A program made the position numbers and the translations under genes. This document shows positions 24,411-33,700 of a stretch of 64,000 bases of DNA, piece after piece (position 1 is the first letter of the stretch; each line of letters starts with the position of its first letter). The stretch is from Rhodanobacter soli. Lineage in GTDB: Bacteria > Pseudomonadota > Gammaproteobacteria > Xanthomonadales > Rhodanobacteraceae. Below the pieces are notes generated by a model. The model had not been told where the DNA came from. It was given only the letters and a program-made list of their open reading frames with translations, and did not search any database. The stretch lies in the NCBI RefSeq assembly GCF_040548735.1, contig NZ_JBEPSD010000001.1:1302001-1366000 (forward strand). Direction: 5' to 3'.

Positions 24411-24989
24411 ATGGATGACACCCGCAGCCCCGACCGCGAGCTGGTCGACGCCGTGCTGGCCAACCGGCCGGGCGCGTTCGAACGGCTCGTGCGCGAGTAC
24501 CAGGGACTGTGCTGGCACATCATCCAGCGCATGGTGCGCAACCCGGAGGACGCGCGCGAGCTGTGCCAGGACACCTTCCTGCGTGTGCACCAGTGCCTGC
24601 ACCAGTACCGTTACGAGAGCGCGCTGAAATCGTGGATCGGCCGCGTCGCCTACACCATCGCCTTGCGCCACCTGCAGCACAAGCGCATCCCGCTGGTCGA
24701 TCATGGCGACGACGACAACGACGGCGCGCTGGTGGAAAACATCGGCGACGGCTTCGACCTGGAGGCGGCCTGCGCGGACGAGGAGACCCAGCGGCACCTG
24801 CACGCGGCGATCGAGCAGTTGCCGCCGTTGCAGCGCACGCTGCTGACGTTGTATTACCTCGAGGAGACGACCATCCCGGAGATCGCGCGGATCACCGGGA
24901 TGGCCAGCGGCACCATCAAGAGCCACTTGTTCCGCTCACGTTTGCGCCTGCGCGGCGCGCTCGAGGCGCGAACCGGAGTTGCAGCATGA
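24411..24989 (+). CDS. ECF-type RNA polymerase sigma factor
   Basis: A 192-residue sigma70 family ECF factor. Region 2 is FERLVREYQGLCWHIIQRMV, DARELCQDTFLRVHQCL and ESALKSWIGRVAYTIALRHL; region 4 is IEQLPPLQRTLLTLYYLEETTIPEIA followed by MASGTIKSHLFRSRLRLR. A short acidic insert (DHGDDDNDGALVEN) separates the regions. ATG 24411 has no strong ribosome site and lies just behind the palindrome. The coupled downstream gene probably encodes its membrane regulator. Confidence 0.92.
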   Translation: MDDTRSPDRELVDAVLANRPGAFERLVREYQGLCWHIIQRMVRNPEDARELCQDTFLRVHQCLHQYRYESALKSWIGRVAYTIALRHLQHKRIPLVDHGDDDNDGALVENIGDGFDLEAACADEETQRHLHAAIEQLPPLQRTLLTLYYLEETTIPEIARITGMASGTIKSHLFRSRLRLRGALEARTGVAA

Positions 24990-25465
24990 TCCAGCACATC
25001 GACGACCCCATCCCTCCCTTCGACGACGCCGCGCACGAGCGCGAATGGCTGGCGCAGGAGAACGCCATGCGGCGCGAGCGCCTGCAGCTCGACCCGGCCG
25101 GCGACGACGCGCGCAGCCGGCGCTACCGCCTGCTCGCGCGGGCCCTGCGCGAACCGTTGCCGGATGCGTTGCCGGCGGACTTCGCGCGACAGCTGGCCGC
25201 GCAGGTTGCCGCCCGCCCGGATCGGCGAGCGGCATCCGGTACGCGTTTCGAATTCGCGCTGATGCTGGCGCTGGCCATTGTCCTGGCCGTCGTCACTGGC
25301 GTGGTGGTGGCGATCTACGGCGACGCGTGGCTGCCGTCGTTCGTCACGCTCCTGCCGACCCCGCACGCACCGACCACCCGCTGGCTGCTGGCGCTGGCCG
25401 GCTGCCTCGGCGCATCGTGGCTGCTGGGGCTGTGGCAGCGGCATGCCGAGGGGAATATGGGCTGA
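24986..25465 (+). CDS. Putative anti-sigma-like membrane protein
   Basis: A 159-residue protein whose start overlaps the sigma factor stop (ATGA). The first 85 residues are hydrophilic with many charged residues (DDAAHEREWLAQENAMRRERLQL), followed by two membrane segments at about 88-112 and 133-152. The order cytosolic domain then membrane helices fits a membrane-bound anti-sigma factor, but no zinc-binding HxxxCxxC motif is seen. The function is inferred from coupling and topology. Confidence 0.65.
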   Translation: MIQHIDDPIPPFDDAAHEREWLAQENAMRRERLQLDPAGDDARSRRYRLLARALREPLPDALPADFARQLAAQVAARPDRRAASGTRFEFALMLALAIVLAVVTGVVVAIYGDAWLPSFVTLLPTPHAPTTRWLLALAGCLGASWLLGLWQRHAEGNMG

Positions 25466-25505
25466 CGCCTGCTTCTTGCACGCAGCGTGCAGGCACAGCC
25501 GCGCA

Positions 25506-25566
25506 GGGCGGACACTGTCCGCCGCTCTTGCCAGTTCTCTTGAAAAGCCGGCGGACACTGTCCGCC
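25506..25566. repeat. REP-like pair of identical 17-bp palindromes
   Basis: GGCGGACACTGTCCGCC occurs at 25507-25523 and again at 25550-25566, with 26 bases between them. Outer flanks are also roughly inverted (GCAGGGCGG versus CCGCCCTAC). It lies between two convergent genes and could serve as a bidirectional transcription barrier. Confidence 0.8.
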
Positions 25567-25582
25567 CTACCAAGACCCTTCG

Positions 25583-26383
25583 CTACAGCTCCAGCACCGC
25601 ATCCAGCCCGCGATGCACGCCAACCAGGCCGGACACCTTGCGGATCGCCAGCAACGCACCGTCCACGTAGGGCTTCGCGCTGCTGCCGGCGTTGTGGCGG
25701 ATCGTCAGGGTCTGGTCCGGCATGCCGAAGATCGCCTCGGCGCCGATCACGAAACCCGGCAGGCGCAGCGCATGCACCTGGCTGCCAGCCAGCGTGCCGC
25801 CGCGCGTCTCACGCATGCCGACGGTCCGCTCCAGCGGCACCTCCAACTGCGGCTGGCGCACCCGGCCCATGCGCCCGGCCAGCTCGCGCACGGTGCCGCT
25901 GGGCGCATCCGGTTTGCCCGCGCTGGCGTAGTCGATGATCTCCCACTGCGAGATGAGCTTCGCCGCCATCTCGGCGAACTTGATCAGCAGCACCGCGGTG
26001 AGCGCGAAATTGCCGCAGGCCAGCACGCCACGCTGGTGTTCGCGGGCGGCCGCGTCGATCTGCGCGTAATCCTCGTCGGTGAGGCCCGACGTGCCGACCA
26101 CCACGTGCGCGCCATGCGCCAGCGCGGCGAGGATGTTCGCCTTGGCGGTGTCGGGATGGGTGTATTCGACGAACACGTCGCAGGGCGTGGCCAGTGCCTC
26201 GCCCGCCGTGGCGAACACCGGCGTGACGATGCCGGCATCACCCAGCGCTGCGCCCAGCGGCCGGCCGGCATGCCGACGCGATACCGCGGCGACCAGCTCC
26301 AGATCCGCGCTGGCGGCGATACCGCGCGCCAGCTCGGAGCCGGCCCAGCCGGTGGCGCCGGCAAGACATACCTTCAGCGACAT
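25583..26383 (-). CDS. DapB-like reductase (dihydrodipicolinate reductase family, divergent)
   Basis: A 266-residue NAD(P)H-dependent enzyme of the DapB fold. The Rossmann motif is CLAGATGWAGSELARGIA; VEYTHPDTAKANI and VVVGTSGLTDEDYAQI match the nucleotide-side loop, and SAGKPDAPSGTVREL the substrate loop. In classical DapB the latter reads HHRHKVDAPSGT, with a catalytic His; here the His positions are D-Y-A-S-A while the Lys is kept. It may therefore act on a different substrate or by a modified mechanism. ATG 26383 follows AGGAGG at ideal spacing. It lies on the same strand as lpdA, 48 bases downstream of it. Confidence 0.8.
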   Translation of the reverse strand: MSLKVCLAGATGWAGSELARGIAASADLELVAAVSRRHAGRPLGAALGDAGIVTPVFATAGEALATPCDVFVEYTHPDTAKANILAALAHGAHVVVGTSGLTDEDYAQIDAAAREHQRGVLACGNFALTAVLLIKFAEMAAKLISQWEIIDYASAGKPDAPSGTVRELAGRMGRVRQPQLEVPLERTVGMRETRGGTLAGSQVHALRLPGFVIGAEAIFGMPDQTLTIRHNAGSSAKPYVDGALLAIRKVSGLVGVHRGLDAVLEL

Positions 26384-26431
26384 GGCCACCTCCTCGTCGT
26401 GCGTGTGCCGCGACGGAGCGCAGCGCGGCGT

Positions 26432-28243
26432 TCACTTCTTCTTCGGCATGTACAGATCGGTGATCGTGCCTTCGTACGCTTCCGCCGCCATGCCGATCGA
26501 CTCGCTGAGCGTGGGATGCGGGTGGATGGTGAGGCCGATGTCGGCGGCCTCGCTGCCCATCTCGATCGCCAGGGCGAGTTCGGAGATCAGGTCGCCGGCA
26601 TGCACGCCGACGATGCCGCCGCCGACGATGCGGTGGGTTTCCTCGTCGAAGATCAGCTTGGTGAAGCCCTCGGTGCGGTCGATGCCGATCGCGCGGCCGC
26701 TGGCGGCCCACGGGAACTTGCCCACGCCGACCTTCAGGCCCTTCTCCTTCGCCTCGCGCTCGGTCACGCCGACCCAGGCGATTTCCGGATCGGTGTAGGC
26801 GACCGACGGGATCACCCGCGCGTCGAAGTGGCTCTTCATGCCGGCCACCACTTCCGCGGCGACCTTCGCCTCGTGCGTGGCCTTGTGCGCCAGCATCGGC
26901 TGGCCGACCAGATCGCCGATGGCGAAGATGTGCGGCACGTTGGTGCGCATCTGCGAATCGACGTTGATGAAGCCGCGCTCGGTGACCGCAATGCCGGCCT
27001 TGTCCGCGCCGATCTTGCCGCCGTTCGGCGAACGGCCCACCGACACCAGCACGCGGTCGAACAGCGTGGTCGCGGGGATGCTGTCGCCTTCGTAGCTGAC
27101 CTCGATGCCTTTCTTCGTCGCCTTCGCCTCGACCACCTTGGTCTTCAGGTGCACGCCCTTGAGCTTGCCGCCCAGGCGCTTGGCCAGCGGCCGGATCAGG
27201 TCGGCGTCGGCGCCGGGGATGAGCTGGTCCATGAACTCGACCACGGTCACTTCGCTGCCCAGTGCGGCATACACGGTGGCCATTTCCAGGCCGATGATGC
27301 CGCCGCCGACCACCAGCAGTTGCTTCGGCACGTCGCGCAGCTCCAGCGCGCCGGTGGAGTCGACGATGCGCTCGTCGTCCCACGGGAACGATGGCAACTT
27401 CACCGATTGCGAGCCGGCCGCGATGATCGCGTGCTCGAAACGGACCAGCTTCACGCCATCCTTCGTCTGGACTTCCATTTCATTCGGCGACACGAAGGCG
27501 CCGCTGCCTTCGAGCGTGCGCACCTTGCGCTGCTTCGCCATCGTGGCGAGGCCGCCGGTGAGCTGACCGACCACCTTGCCCTTGAAGCTGCGCAGCTTGT
27601 CGATGTCGATCTTGGGCGCACCGAAGCTGACGCCGTGCGCGGCCATCGCCTCGGCCTCGTCGATCACCGCCGCGGCGTGCAGCAGCGCCTTGGACGGGAT
27701 GCAGCCCACGTTGAGGCAGACGCCGCCGAGGCTGGCGTAGCGTTCCACCAGCACGGTGTCGACGCCGAGGTCGGCGGCGCGGAACGCGGCGGTATAGCCG
27801 CCGGGACCGGAGCCGAGCACGACCAGCTTGCATTCGATATCGGCCTTGCGGCCGGAGGCACCCGCGGCCTGCGGCGCCGGCGCACTCCCTGCCCTACTGG
27901 CAGGGGAGGGTTGGGGAGGGGTAGCCGCCGGAACGGCGGCCGGCGTGGATGCTGCCGGCGCAGCCGGCTTGGGCGCCTCGGCTTCCGGCGTCGCGGCATC
28001 ACCCGCCACTTCCAGCACGGCGATCACCGCACCCTCGGAAACCTCGTCGCCCACCTTGAGCTTCAGCTCCTTGATCACGCCGGCGGCGCTGGAGGGAATC
28101 TCCATGGTCGCCTTGTCCGACTCCAGCGTGATCAGGCTCTGCTCCTTCGCCACGGTGTCGCCGGCTTTCACCAGCACTTCGATCACCGGCACGTTGTCGT
28201 GGCCGCCGATGTCGGGAACCTTGATTTCGATCGTGTTCGCCAT
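26432..28243 (-). CDS. lpdA: Dihydrolipoyl dehydrogenase (E3) with N-terminal lipoyl domain
   Basis: E3 reoxidises dihydrolipoyl groups of 2-oxoacid dehydrogenases using FAD and NAD. The 603-residue protein has an extra lipoyl domain (1-80, lipoyl Lys44 in LESDKATME), a Pro/Ala linker (about 80-135) and the E3 core: FAD motif [15 protein letters not shown], redox cysteines C176 and C181 in [15 protein letters not shown] motif [12 protein letters not shown] and the C-terminal HPHPTLSE with the catalytic His. Residues 108-119 ([12 protein letters not shown]) are encoded by a copy of a dispersed palindromic repeat. ATG 28243 is chosen since GGAGG lies eight bases before it. It follows aceF by 14 bases in one operon. 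Confidence 0.96.
   Translation of the reverse strand: MANTIEIKVPDIGGHDNVPVIEVLVKAGDTVAKEQSLITLESDKATMEIPSSAAGVIKELKLKVGDEVSEGAVIAVLEVAGDAATPEAEAPKPAAPAASTPAAVPAATPPQPSPASRAGSAPAPQAAGASGRKADIECKLVVLGSGPGGYTAAFRAADLGVDTVLVERYASLGGVCLNVGCIPSKALLHAAAVIDEAEAMAAHGVSFGAPKIDIDKLRSFKGKVVGQLTGGLATMAKQRKVRTLEGSGAFVSPNEMEVQTKDGVKLVRFEHAIIAAGSQSVKLPSFPWDDERIVDSTGALELRDVPKQLLVVGGGIIGLEMATVYAALGSEVTVVEFMDQLIPGADADLIRPLAKRLGGKLKGVHLKTKVVEAKATKKGIEVSYEGDSIPATTLFDRVLVSVGRSPNGGKIGADKAGIAVTERGFINVDSQMRTNVPHIFAIGDLVGQPMLAHKATHEAKVAAEVVAGMKSHFDARVIPSVAYTDPEIAWVGVTEREAKEKGLKVGVGKFPWAASGRAIGIDRTEGFTKLIFDEETHRIVGGGIVGVHAGDLISELALAIEMGSEAADIGLTIHPHPTLSESIGMAAEAYEGTITDLYMPKKK
27887..27925. repeat. Palindromic repeat inserted in the lpdA linker, read in frame
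   Basis: The segment has the stem CCCTGCC/GGCAGGG and a tail whose 24 bases (27899-27922) equal 7634-7657 in reverse orientation. It codes part of the flexible linker after the lipoyl domain. Confidence 0.8.
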
Positions 28244-28257
28244 CGTCATCGCCTCCG

Positions 28258-29625
28258 TCAGAGCAGCAGCCGGCGGATGTCGCCGAGCTGGTTGGCGAGG
28301 AAGCTGGCGAAGCGCGCGGCGAGCGCGCCGTCGATCACCCGATGGTCATAGCTGAGCGACAAGGGAAGCACCAGCCGCGGCGCGAATTCCTTGCCGTTCC
28401 ACAGCGGCTTCATCACCGACTTGGAGACGCCGAGGATGGCCACTTCCGGCGCGTTGACGATCGGCGTGAAGTAGGTGCCGCCGATGCCGCCGAGCGAGCT
28501 GATCGAGAAGCAGCCGCCGGACATCTCCGCCGGGCCGAGCTTCTTGTCGCGCGCCTTCTTCGATATCTCGCCCAGCTCGCGCGCCAGGTCGAGCAGGCCT
28601 TTCTTGTCGCAATCGCGCAGCACCGGCACCACCAGGCCGTCGGGCGTGTCCACCGCGATGCCGATATGGAAGTATTTCTTCAGGATCAGCTTCTCGCCGG
28701 ATTCGTCGAGCGAGGCGTTGAACTGCGGGAACGCCTTCAGCGCGGCCACCACCGCTTTGATCTGAAACACCAGCGGGCTGATCTTCAGGTCCTTGTTCTC
28801 GGCGCCCAGCTGCTTGCGGAATGCCTCCATCTCGGTGATGTCGGCGTCCTCGTGCTGGGTGACATGCGGGATCATCACCCAGTTGCGCGCCAGGTTCGCG
28901 CCGGAGATCTTCTGGATGCGCGACAGCGGCTTCTCCTCGATCTCGCCGAACTTGGCGAAGTCGACCTTCGGCCACGGCAGCAGGTTCAACCCGCCCACCG
29001 AAGCGGCGGCGCCGGCCACCGGGCGCGCGCCGGAGGCGAGCGCGTGCTTCACGTAGGCGCTGACGTCCTCGCGCTGGATGCGGCCGCCGCGGCCGCTGCC
29101 CTTCACCTGCTGGATGTCCACGCCCAGCTCGCGCGCGAACGCGCGGATCGCCGGGCTCGCGTACGGCGCGTCGCCGGGCATCACGATGCGGGCATCCATC
29201 GGCGGGCGTACCTGCGGCGGCACGTCGCCTTCGGGCACGTTGCCCGGCTGCACGCCCTGGCCGGCGATCGGCATAGGCTTCGGCTCGGCGGGAGGCGGGG
29301 TTGGAGCGGGCGGCTTCACCGCTTCGGGCGCACCCTCACCCCTGCCCTCTCCCGGAGCGGGAGAGGGGGGCGCGGAGACTGCTGCGCCGTCGGTTTCGAT
29401 GATGGCGATCACCGCGCCCTCGGAAACCTCGTCGCCGACCTTCAGCTTCACTTCCTTCACCGTGCCGGCGAACGGCGCGGGCACTTCCATGGTCGCCTTG
29501 TCCGATTCCAGCGTGATCAGGCTCTGTTCCTTCTCCACCCGGTCGCCGGCCTTGACCAGCACTTCGATGACGGGAACGTCTGCGTGGCCGATATCGGGAA
29601 CGCGGGCTTCTTTGAGGTCGGCCAT
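28258..29625 (-). CDS. aceF: Dihydrolipoamide acetyltransferase (E2) of pyruvate dehydrogenase
   Basis: E2 forms the core of the pyruvate dehydrogenase complex and transfers acetyl to CoA. The 455-residue protein has one lipoyl domain (1-80, Lys43 in LESDKATME), a Pro/Ala-rich linker, an E1/E3-binding domain ([16 protein letters not shown] to [11 protein letters not shown], about 152-190) and the catalytic domain ending [17 protein letters not shown] with the active-site His. Many E2s of gammaproteobacteria carry two or three lipoyl domains; here there is one, but E3 carries another. Linker residues about 85-99 ([15 protein letters not shown]) are coded by a perfect palindrome. ATG 29625 follows GCAGGAG. 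E1 (aceE) lies about 23 kb away. Confidence 0.96.
   Translation of the reverse strand: MADLKEARVPDIGHADVPVIEVLVKAGDRVEKEQSLITLESDKATMEVPAPFAGTVKEVKLKVGDEVSEGAVIAIIETDGAAVSAPPSPAPGEGRGEGAPEAVKPPAPTPPPAEPKPMPIAGQGVQPGNVPEGDVPPQVRPPMDARIVMPGDAPYASPAIRAFARELGVDIQQVKGSGRGGRIQREDVSAYVKHALASGARPVAGAAASVGGLNLLPWPKVDFAKFGEIEEKPLSRIQKISGANLARNWVMIPHVTQHEDADITEMEAFRKQLGAENKDLKISPLVFQIKAVVAALKAFPQFNASLDESGEKLILKKYFHIGIAVDTPDGLVVPVLRDCDKKGLLDLARELGEISKKARDKKLGPAEMSGGCFSISSLGGIGGTYFTPIVNAPEVAILGVSKSVMKPLWNGKEFAPRLVLPLSLSYDHRVIDGALAARFASFLANQLGDIRRLLL
29333..29367. repeat. Palindromic repeat in the aceF linker, read in frame
   Basis: A perfect 10-bp stem, CCCTCTCCCG (29345-29354) and its complement (29358-29367), with a three-base loop and a flanking CACCCTCACCCCTG. 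This type differs from the lpdA one. It codes the Pro/Gly-rich linker after the lipoyl domain. Confidence 0.78.
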
Positions 29626-29852
29626 GGTGACTCCTGCTGGCGATGGCGTGCCGCTCGGGGATGGCGGTCGCATACAAGACCTCAATCATAACGAAGGCAC
29701 GCCCGATCCGTATGCCCGGATCGGGTGATTCCGCCGATTTTCCGGCCACCATGCGCATGCGTATGCATGACCTTGAGCGCACGCGCAGCCCCGATCCATG
29801 CCTTAGGCTGATCCGCATGCTCAGGCCGCGCGGGCGGCGCCGGAAGACACCC

Positions 29853-30737
29853 ATGCTGACGATACGCGACCTGTCGAAAACCTACGCCAACGGCGTGAAG
29901 GCGCTGCGTGGCGTGTCGCTGGACATTCCCAACGGCATGTTCGGCCTGCTCGGCCCGAACGGCGCGGGCAAGTCGTCGCTGATGCGCACCATCGCCACGC
30001 TGCAGGACCCGGACGCAGGCACGATCAAGCTGGACGAGATGGACCTGCTCGCCGACAAGCAGGCCACCCGCCGCCTGCTCGGCTACCTGCCGCAGGAGTT
30101 CGGCGTGTACCCGAAGGTCTCGGCCGAGGCGATGCTGGAGCACTTCGCCGTGCTCAAGGGCGTCACGGTGAAGGGCGAGCGGCGCGAGCTGGTCGAGTCG
30201 CTGCTGCGCCAGGTGAACCTGTGGGACGTGCGCAAGCGCAAGCTCGGCACTTACTCCGGCGGCATGCGCCAGCGCTTCGGCATCGCGCAGGCGCTGATCG
30301 GCGACCCGCGCCTGGTGATCGTCGACGAACCCACCGCGGGTCTCGACCCGGAAGAACGCAACCGCTTCCTCAACCTGCTGGCCGAGATCGGCGAGCGGGT
30401 GGTGGTGATCCTGTCTACCCACATCGTCGAGGACGTCACCGACCTGTGCTCGCGCATGGCGATCATCGGCCAGGGCCAGGTGCTGCTCAGCGGCGAGCCG
30501 GTCGAGGCGATCCGTTCGCTGGACGGCCGCGTGTGGCGACGCACGATCGACAAGGCCGAACTGGACGGCTACCGCGCCCGCATGAACATCCTGTCCACCC
30601 GCCTCGCCGGCGGCCGCACCCTGCTGCACGTGCTGGCCGACGCGCTGCCGGAAGAAGGTTTCGAACCCGTCGTACCCGACCTGGAAGACGTCTACTTCGG
30701 CCGCCTGCGCGCGCAGGCGACGGTGCAAGCCGCCTGA
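29853..30737 (+). CDS. ABC transporter ATP-binding protein
   Basis: A 294-residue ATPase. Walker A is LGPNGAGKSSLMR, the Q-loop region GYLPQEFGVYPKVSAEAML, the signature YSGGMRQRFGIAQAL and Walker B RLVIVDEPTAGLDPEERNRF, with the switch His in STHIVEDV. The C-terminal region past about 220 is typical of ATPases paired with ABC-2-type permeases. ATG 29853 lacks a clear ribosome site, but its protein start MLTIRDLSKTYANGV is canonical. The next gene, 22 bases on, is its permease partner, fused to an aminopeptidase. Confidence 0.93.
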   Translation: MLTIRDLSKTYANGVKALRGVSLDIPNGMFGLLGPNGAGKSSLMRTIATLQDPDAGTIKLDEMDLLADKQATRRLLGYLPQEFGVYPKVSAEAMLEHFAVLKGVTVKGERRELVESLLRQVNLWDVRKRKLGTYSGGMRQRFGIAQALIGDPRLVIVDEPTAGLDPEERNRFLNLLAEIGERVVVILSTHIVEDVTDLCSRMAIIGQGQVLLSGEPVEAIRSLDGRVWRRTIDKAELDGYRARMNILSTRLAGGRTLLHVLADALPEEGFEPVVPDLEDVYFGRLRAQATVQAA

Positions 30738-30759
30738 CCGCCGCCGGCTAGGACGACCG

Positions 30760-33700
30760 ATGTTTTCCGAAATCCTCCACTTCGAACTGCGCCAGCAACT
30801 GAAGGCGCCGCTGTTCTGGATCATCGCCGCGGTGTTCGCTGCGCTGGCCTTCGCGTTCGCCAGCACCGACGCGGTGATCGTCGGCGGCGCCAGCGGCAAC
30901 GTGCTGCGTAACGCGCCGCTGGTGATCGTGCGGCTGCTCGACAACCTCGCGCCGCTGTGCCTGCTGCTGGCGGCCGCCTTCGTGGCCGGCGCGGCCCTGC
31001 GCGACTTCGACCATGGCACCGCCGAGCTGATGTTCGCCACGCCGGTGCGCAAGCGCGCCTATCTTGGCGGGCGCTTCGCGGCGGGCTATCTGGTGATGGT
31101 GGCGATCATGCTGCTGTGCGCGCTGGGGCTGGCGGCGGGCGGCAGCATGCCGTGGATCGAGGCGGCGCGGCTGGGGCCGCCGGACTGGCGCGGCTACGCC
31201 TGGGCGTTCGGCGTGATGCTGCTGCCGAACCTGCTGTTCATCGCGGCATTGCTGTTCCTGCTCGCCACCGCCACCCGCTCGCTGCTGGCCACGCTGATCG
31301 GCGTGATCGCGTTCATCGTGTTGCTCTCGGTGGCCAAGCTGCTGACCCAGGACGTCAACCACCACGCACTGGCCGCGATCCTCGACCCATTCGGCAACCG
31401 CACCCTGCAGATTGTCACGCGCTACTGGTCGGCGGATCAGCTCAACCGACAGTTGCCAGCGCTGGACGGCCTGCTGCTGTTCAACCGGCTGCTGTGGACC
31501 GGCATCGCGGTGGTGCTCACCGGCGCCGCGTTCGCGCTGTTCCGCACCGACCGCGAGGGCCTGCAGTGGCACCGGCGCACGCGGCGCGCAGAGCCGCCGA
31601 TCCTGCGCCCCACCGCCGGCGCCGCGCCGACGCTGCCGGCGGCGCGGCTGGCGACTGATGGGCGCGCGCAATGGGTCCAGCTGCGCCACCTGCTGGTGTT
31701 CGACACCTGGAGCGTGCTGCGCGGCGTGCCGTTCCTGGTGATGCTGGTGTTCGGCCTGGTCAACCTCGCCTTCAGCCTGGCGCTGTCCGGGCGCATCTAC
31801 GGCACCGCCACCTGGCCGGTGACGCACAGCGTGCTGGAGATGTCACAGGGCGCCCTGCAGTGGCTGCTGTACATCATCGTGATGTTCTACGCCGGCGAGC
31901 TGGTCTGGCGCGAGCGCATGCAACGCAGCGCCGAGGTCAGCGACGCATTCCCGCTGCGGGACTGGGTGCCGCTGGCGGCGAAACTGGGCGCCTTGCTGGC
32001 GGTGATCGTGGCGTTCCTCGCCTGCGGCGCGGTGTTCGGCATCGGCTGGCAGCTGGCCCACGGCTATACGCACATCGAGCCGGGCCTGTACCTGGGCACT
32101 TTGGCGTTGCAGGCGATTCCGTTCGCGCTGCTGGCGGTGCTGGCGCTGTTCCTGCAGGTGATGTCCAACAACCGCTTCCTCGGCTATCTGCTGACCGTGC
32201 TGTGGTTCGTCTGCCAGATCGCTTTCCCGCTGCTGCACTGGGACCACAACCTCTACAACTACGCCGCCGCGCCCTCCACGCCGTATTCGGACCTCAACGG
32301 CTTCGGCCATTTCCTCAAGGCCGCGCTGTGGTTCGACTTCTACTGGGCGAGCTGCGCCATCGCGCTGCTGGTGCTGGCGGCGCTGTTCTGGGTGCGCGGC
32401 ACCGGGCAGTCGTGGCGTGAGCGGTGGCGCGAGGCACGCGCGCGGTTCCGCGGACCGTCGCATATCACGCTGGGGCTGGCGCTGCTGGCCTTCGCGGGCA
32501 GCGGCCTCTGGATCTACTACAACACCAACGTGCTCAACCACTATCGCAGCGGCACCGCGGAAAAACGGGAGCGCGCCGACTACGAGAAGCGGTACGCGAA
32601 ATACCTCGACGCACCGCAGCCGCGCATCACCTCGGTACGCACTGAGGTGGACATCCACCCCTACCGGCGCCGGCTGGAGATCCACGGCCACTACACGCTG
32701 GTCAACAGGACCACGGCGCCGATCGACACGCTGTACGTGAACTTCGACACCGACTTCACGGTGAATTCGCTGGATTTCGCGCCGCGCGACACGGTGAGCG
32801 ACGACAAGCGCCTCGGCTTCATCATCTACAAATTGAGGACGCCGCTGGCGCCGGGCGCGTCGATGCCGTTCGACTTCGACATCGCTTATGCGCCGAAGGG
32901 CTTCACCAACGAACCCGACGGCAAGTTCCTCGCCCACAACGGCACGTTCTTCAACAGCGGCGTGCTGCCGCAGTTCGGCTACCAACCGCAGAACCAGCTC
33001 GTCGACCGCAACGACCGCCGCAAATACGGCCTGCCGCTGGACGTGCCGCGCATGCCTCCGCTGGGCGACCAGAAGGCGCGCGCCAACACCTACATCAGCA
33101 ACGACTCCGACTGGATCGACTTCGACACCACGGTCTCCACCGCCGCCGACCAGATCGCGCTGGCGCCCGGCGTGCTGCAGAAGGAATGGATCGCCGGCGG
33201 CCGGCATTATTTCCACTACACCACGCTTCATGACGGCGGGCAGCACCCTATGCTGAACTTCGCTGCGTGGATGTCGGCGCGCTGGGCGGTGAAGCGCGTG
33301 GACGACCACGGCACCACCATCGCCGTGTACTACAACCCCGCCCACGCCTGGAACGTGGACCGCATGATCGAGGGTGCGCGGGACGCGCTGGCGTACTACG
33401 ACACGCATTACACGCCCTACCAGTTCCGCCAGCTGCGCATCGCCGAAGTGCCCAACTACTACGGCTTCGCGCAGTCCTTCCCCAACACCATCGCGTTTTC
33501 CGAGGCACTGGGCTTCATCGCCGACCTGCGCGACAAGAGCCGGATCGACTACCCCTACTACGTCACCGCGCACGAAGTGGCGCACCAATGGTGGGCGCAC
33601 CGGGTGGTCGGCGCGAACATGCAGGGCTCGACCATGCTCAGCGAATCGCTGGCGCAATACTCCGCTCTGATGGTGATGAAGCAGAAGTACGGCGCCAACC

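Noticed and set aside
25613..28351. 912-codon plus-strand frame opposite dapB-like and lpdA
   Set aside because: Arg/His/Ala/Asp-rich shadow; both minus-strand genes are certain.
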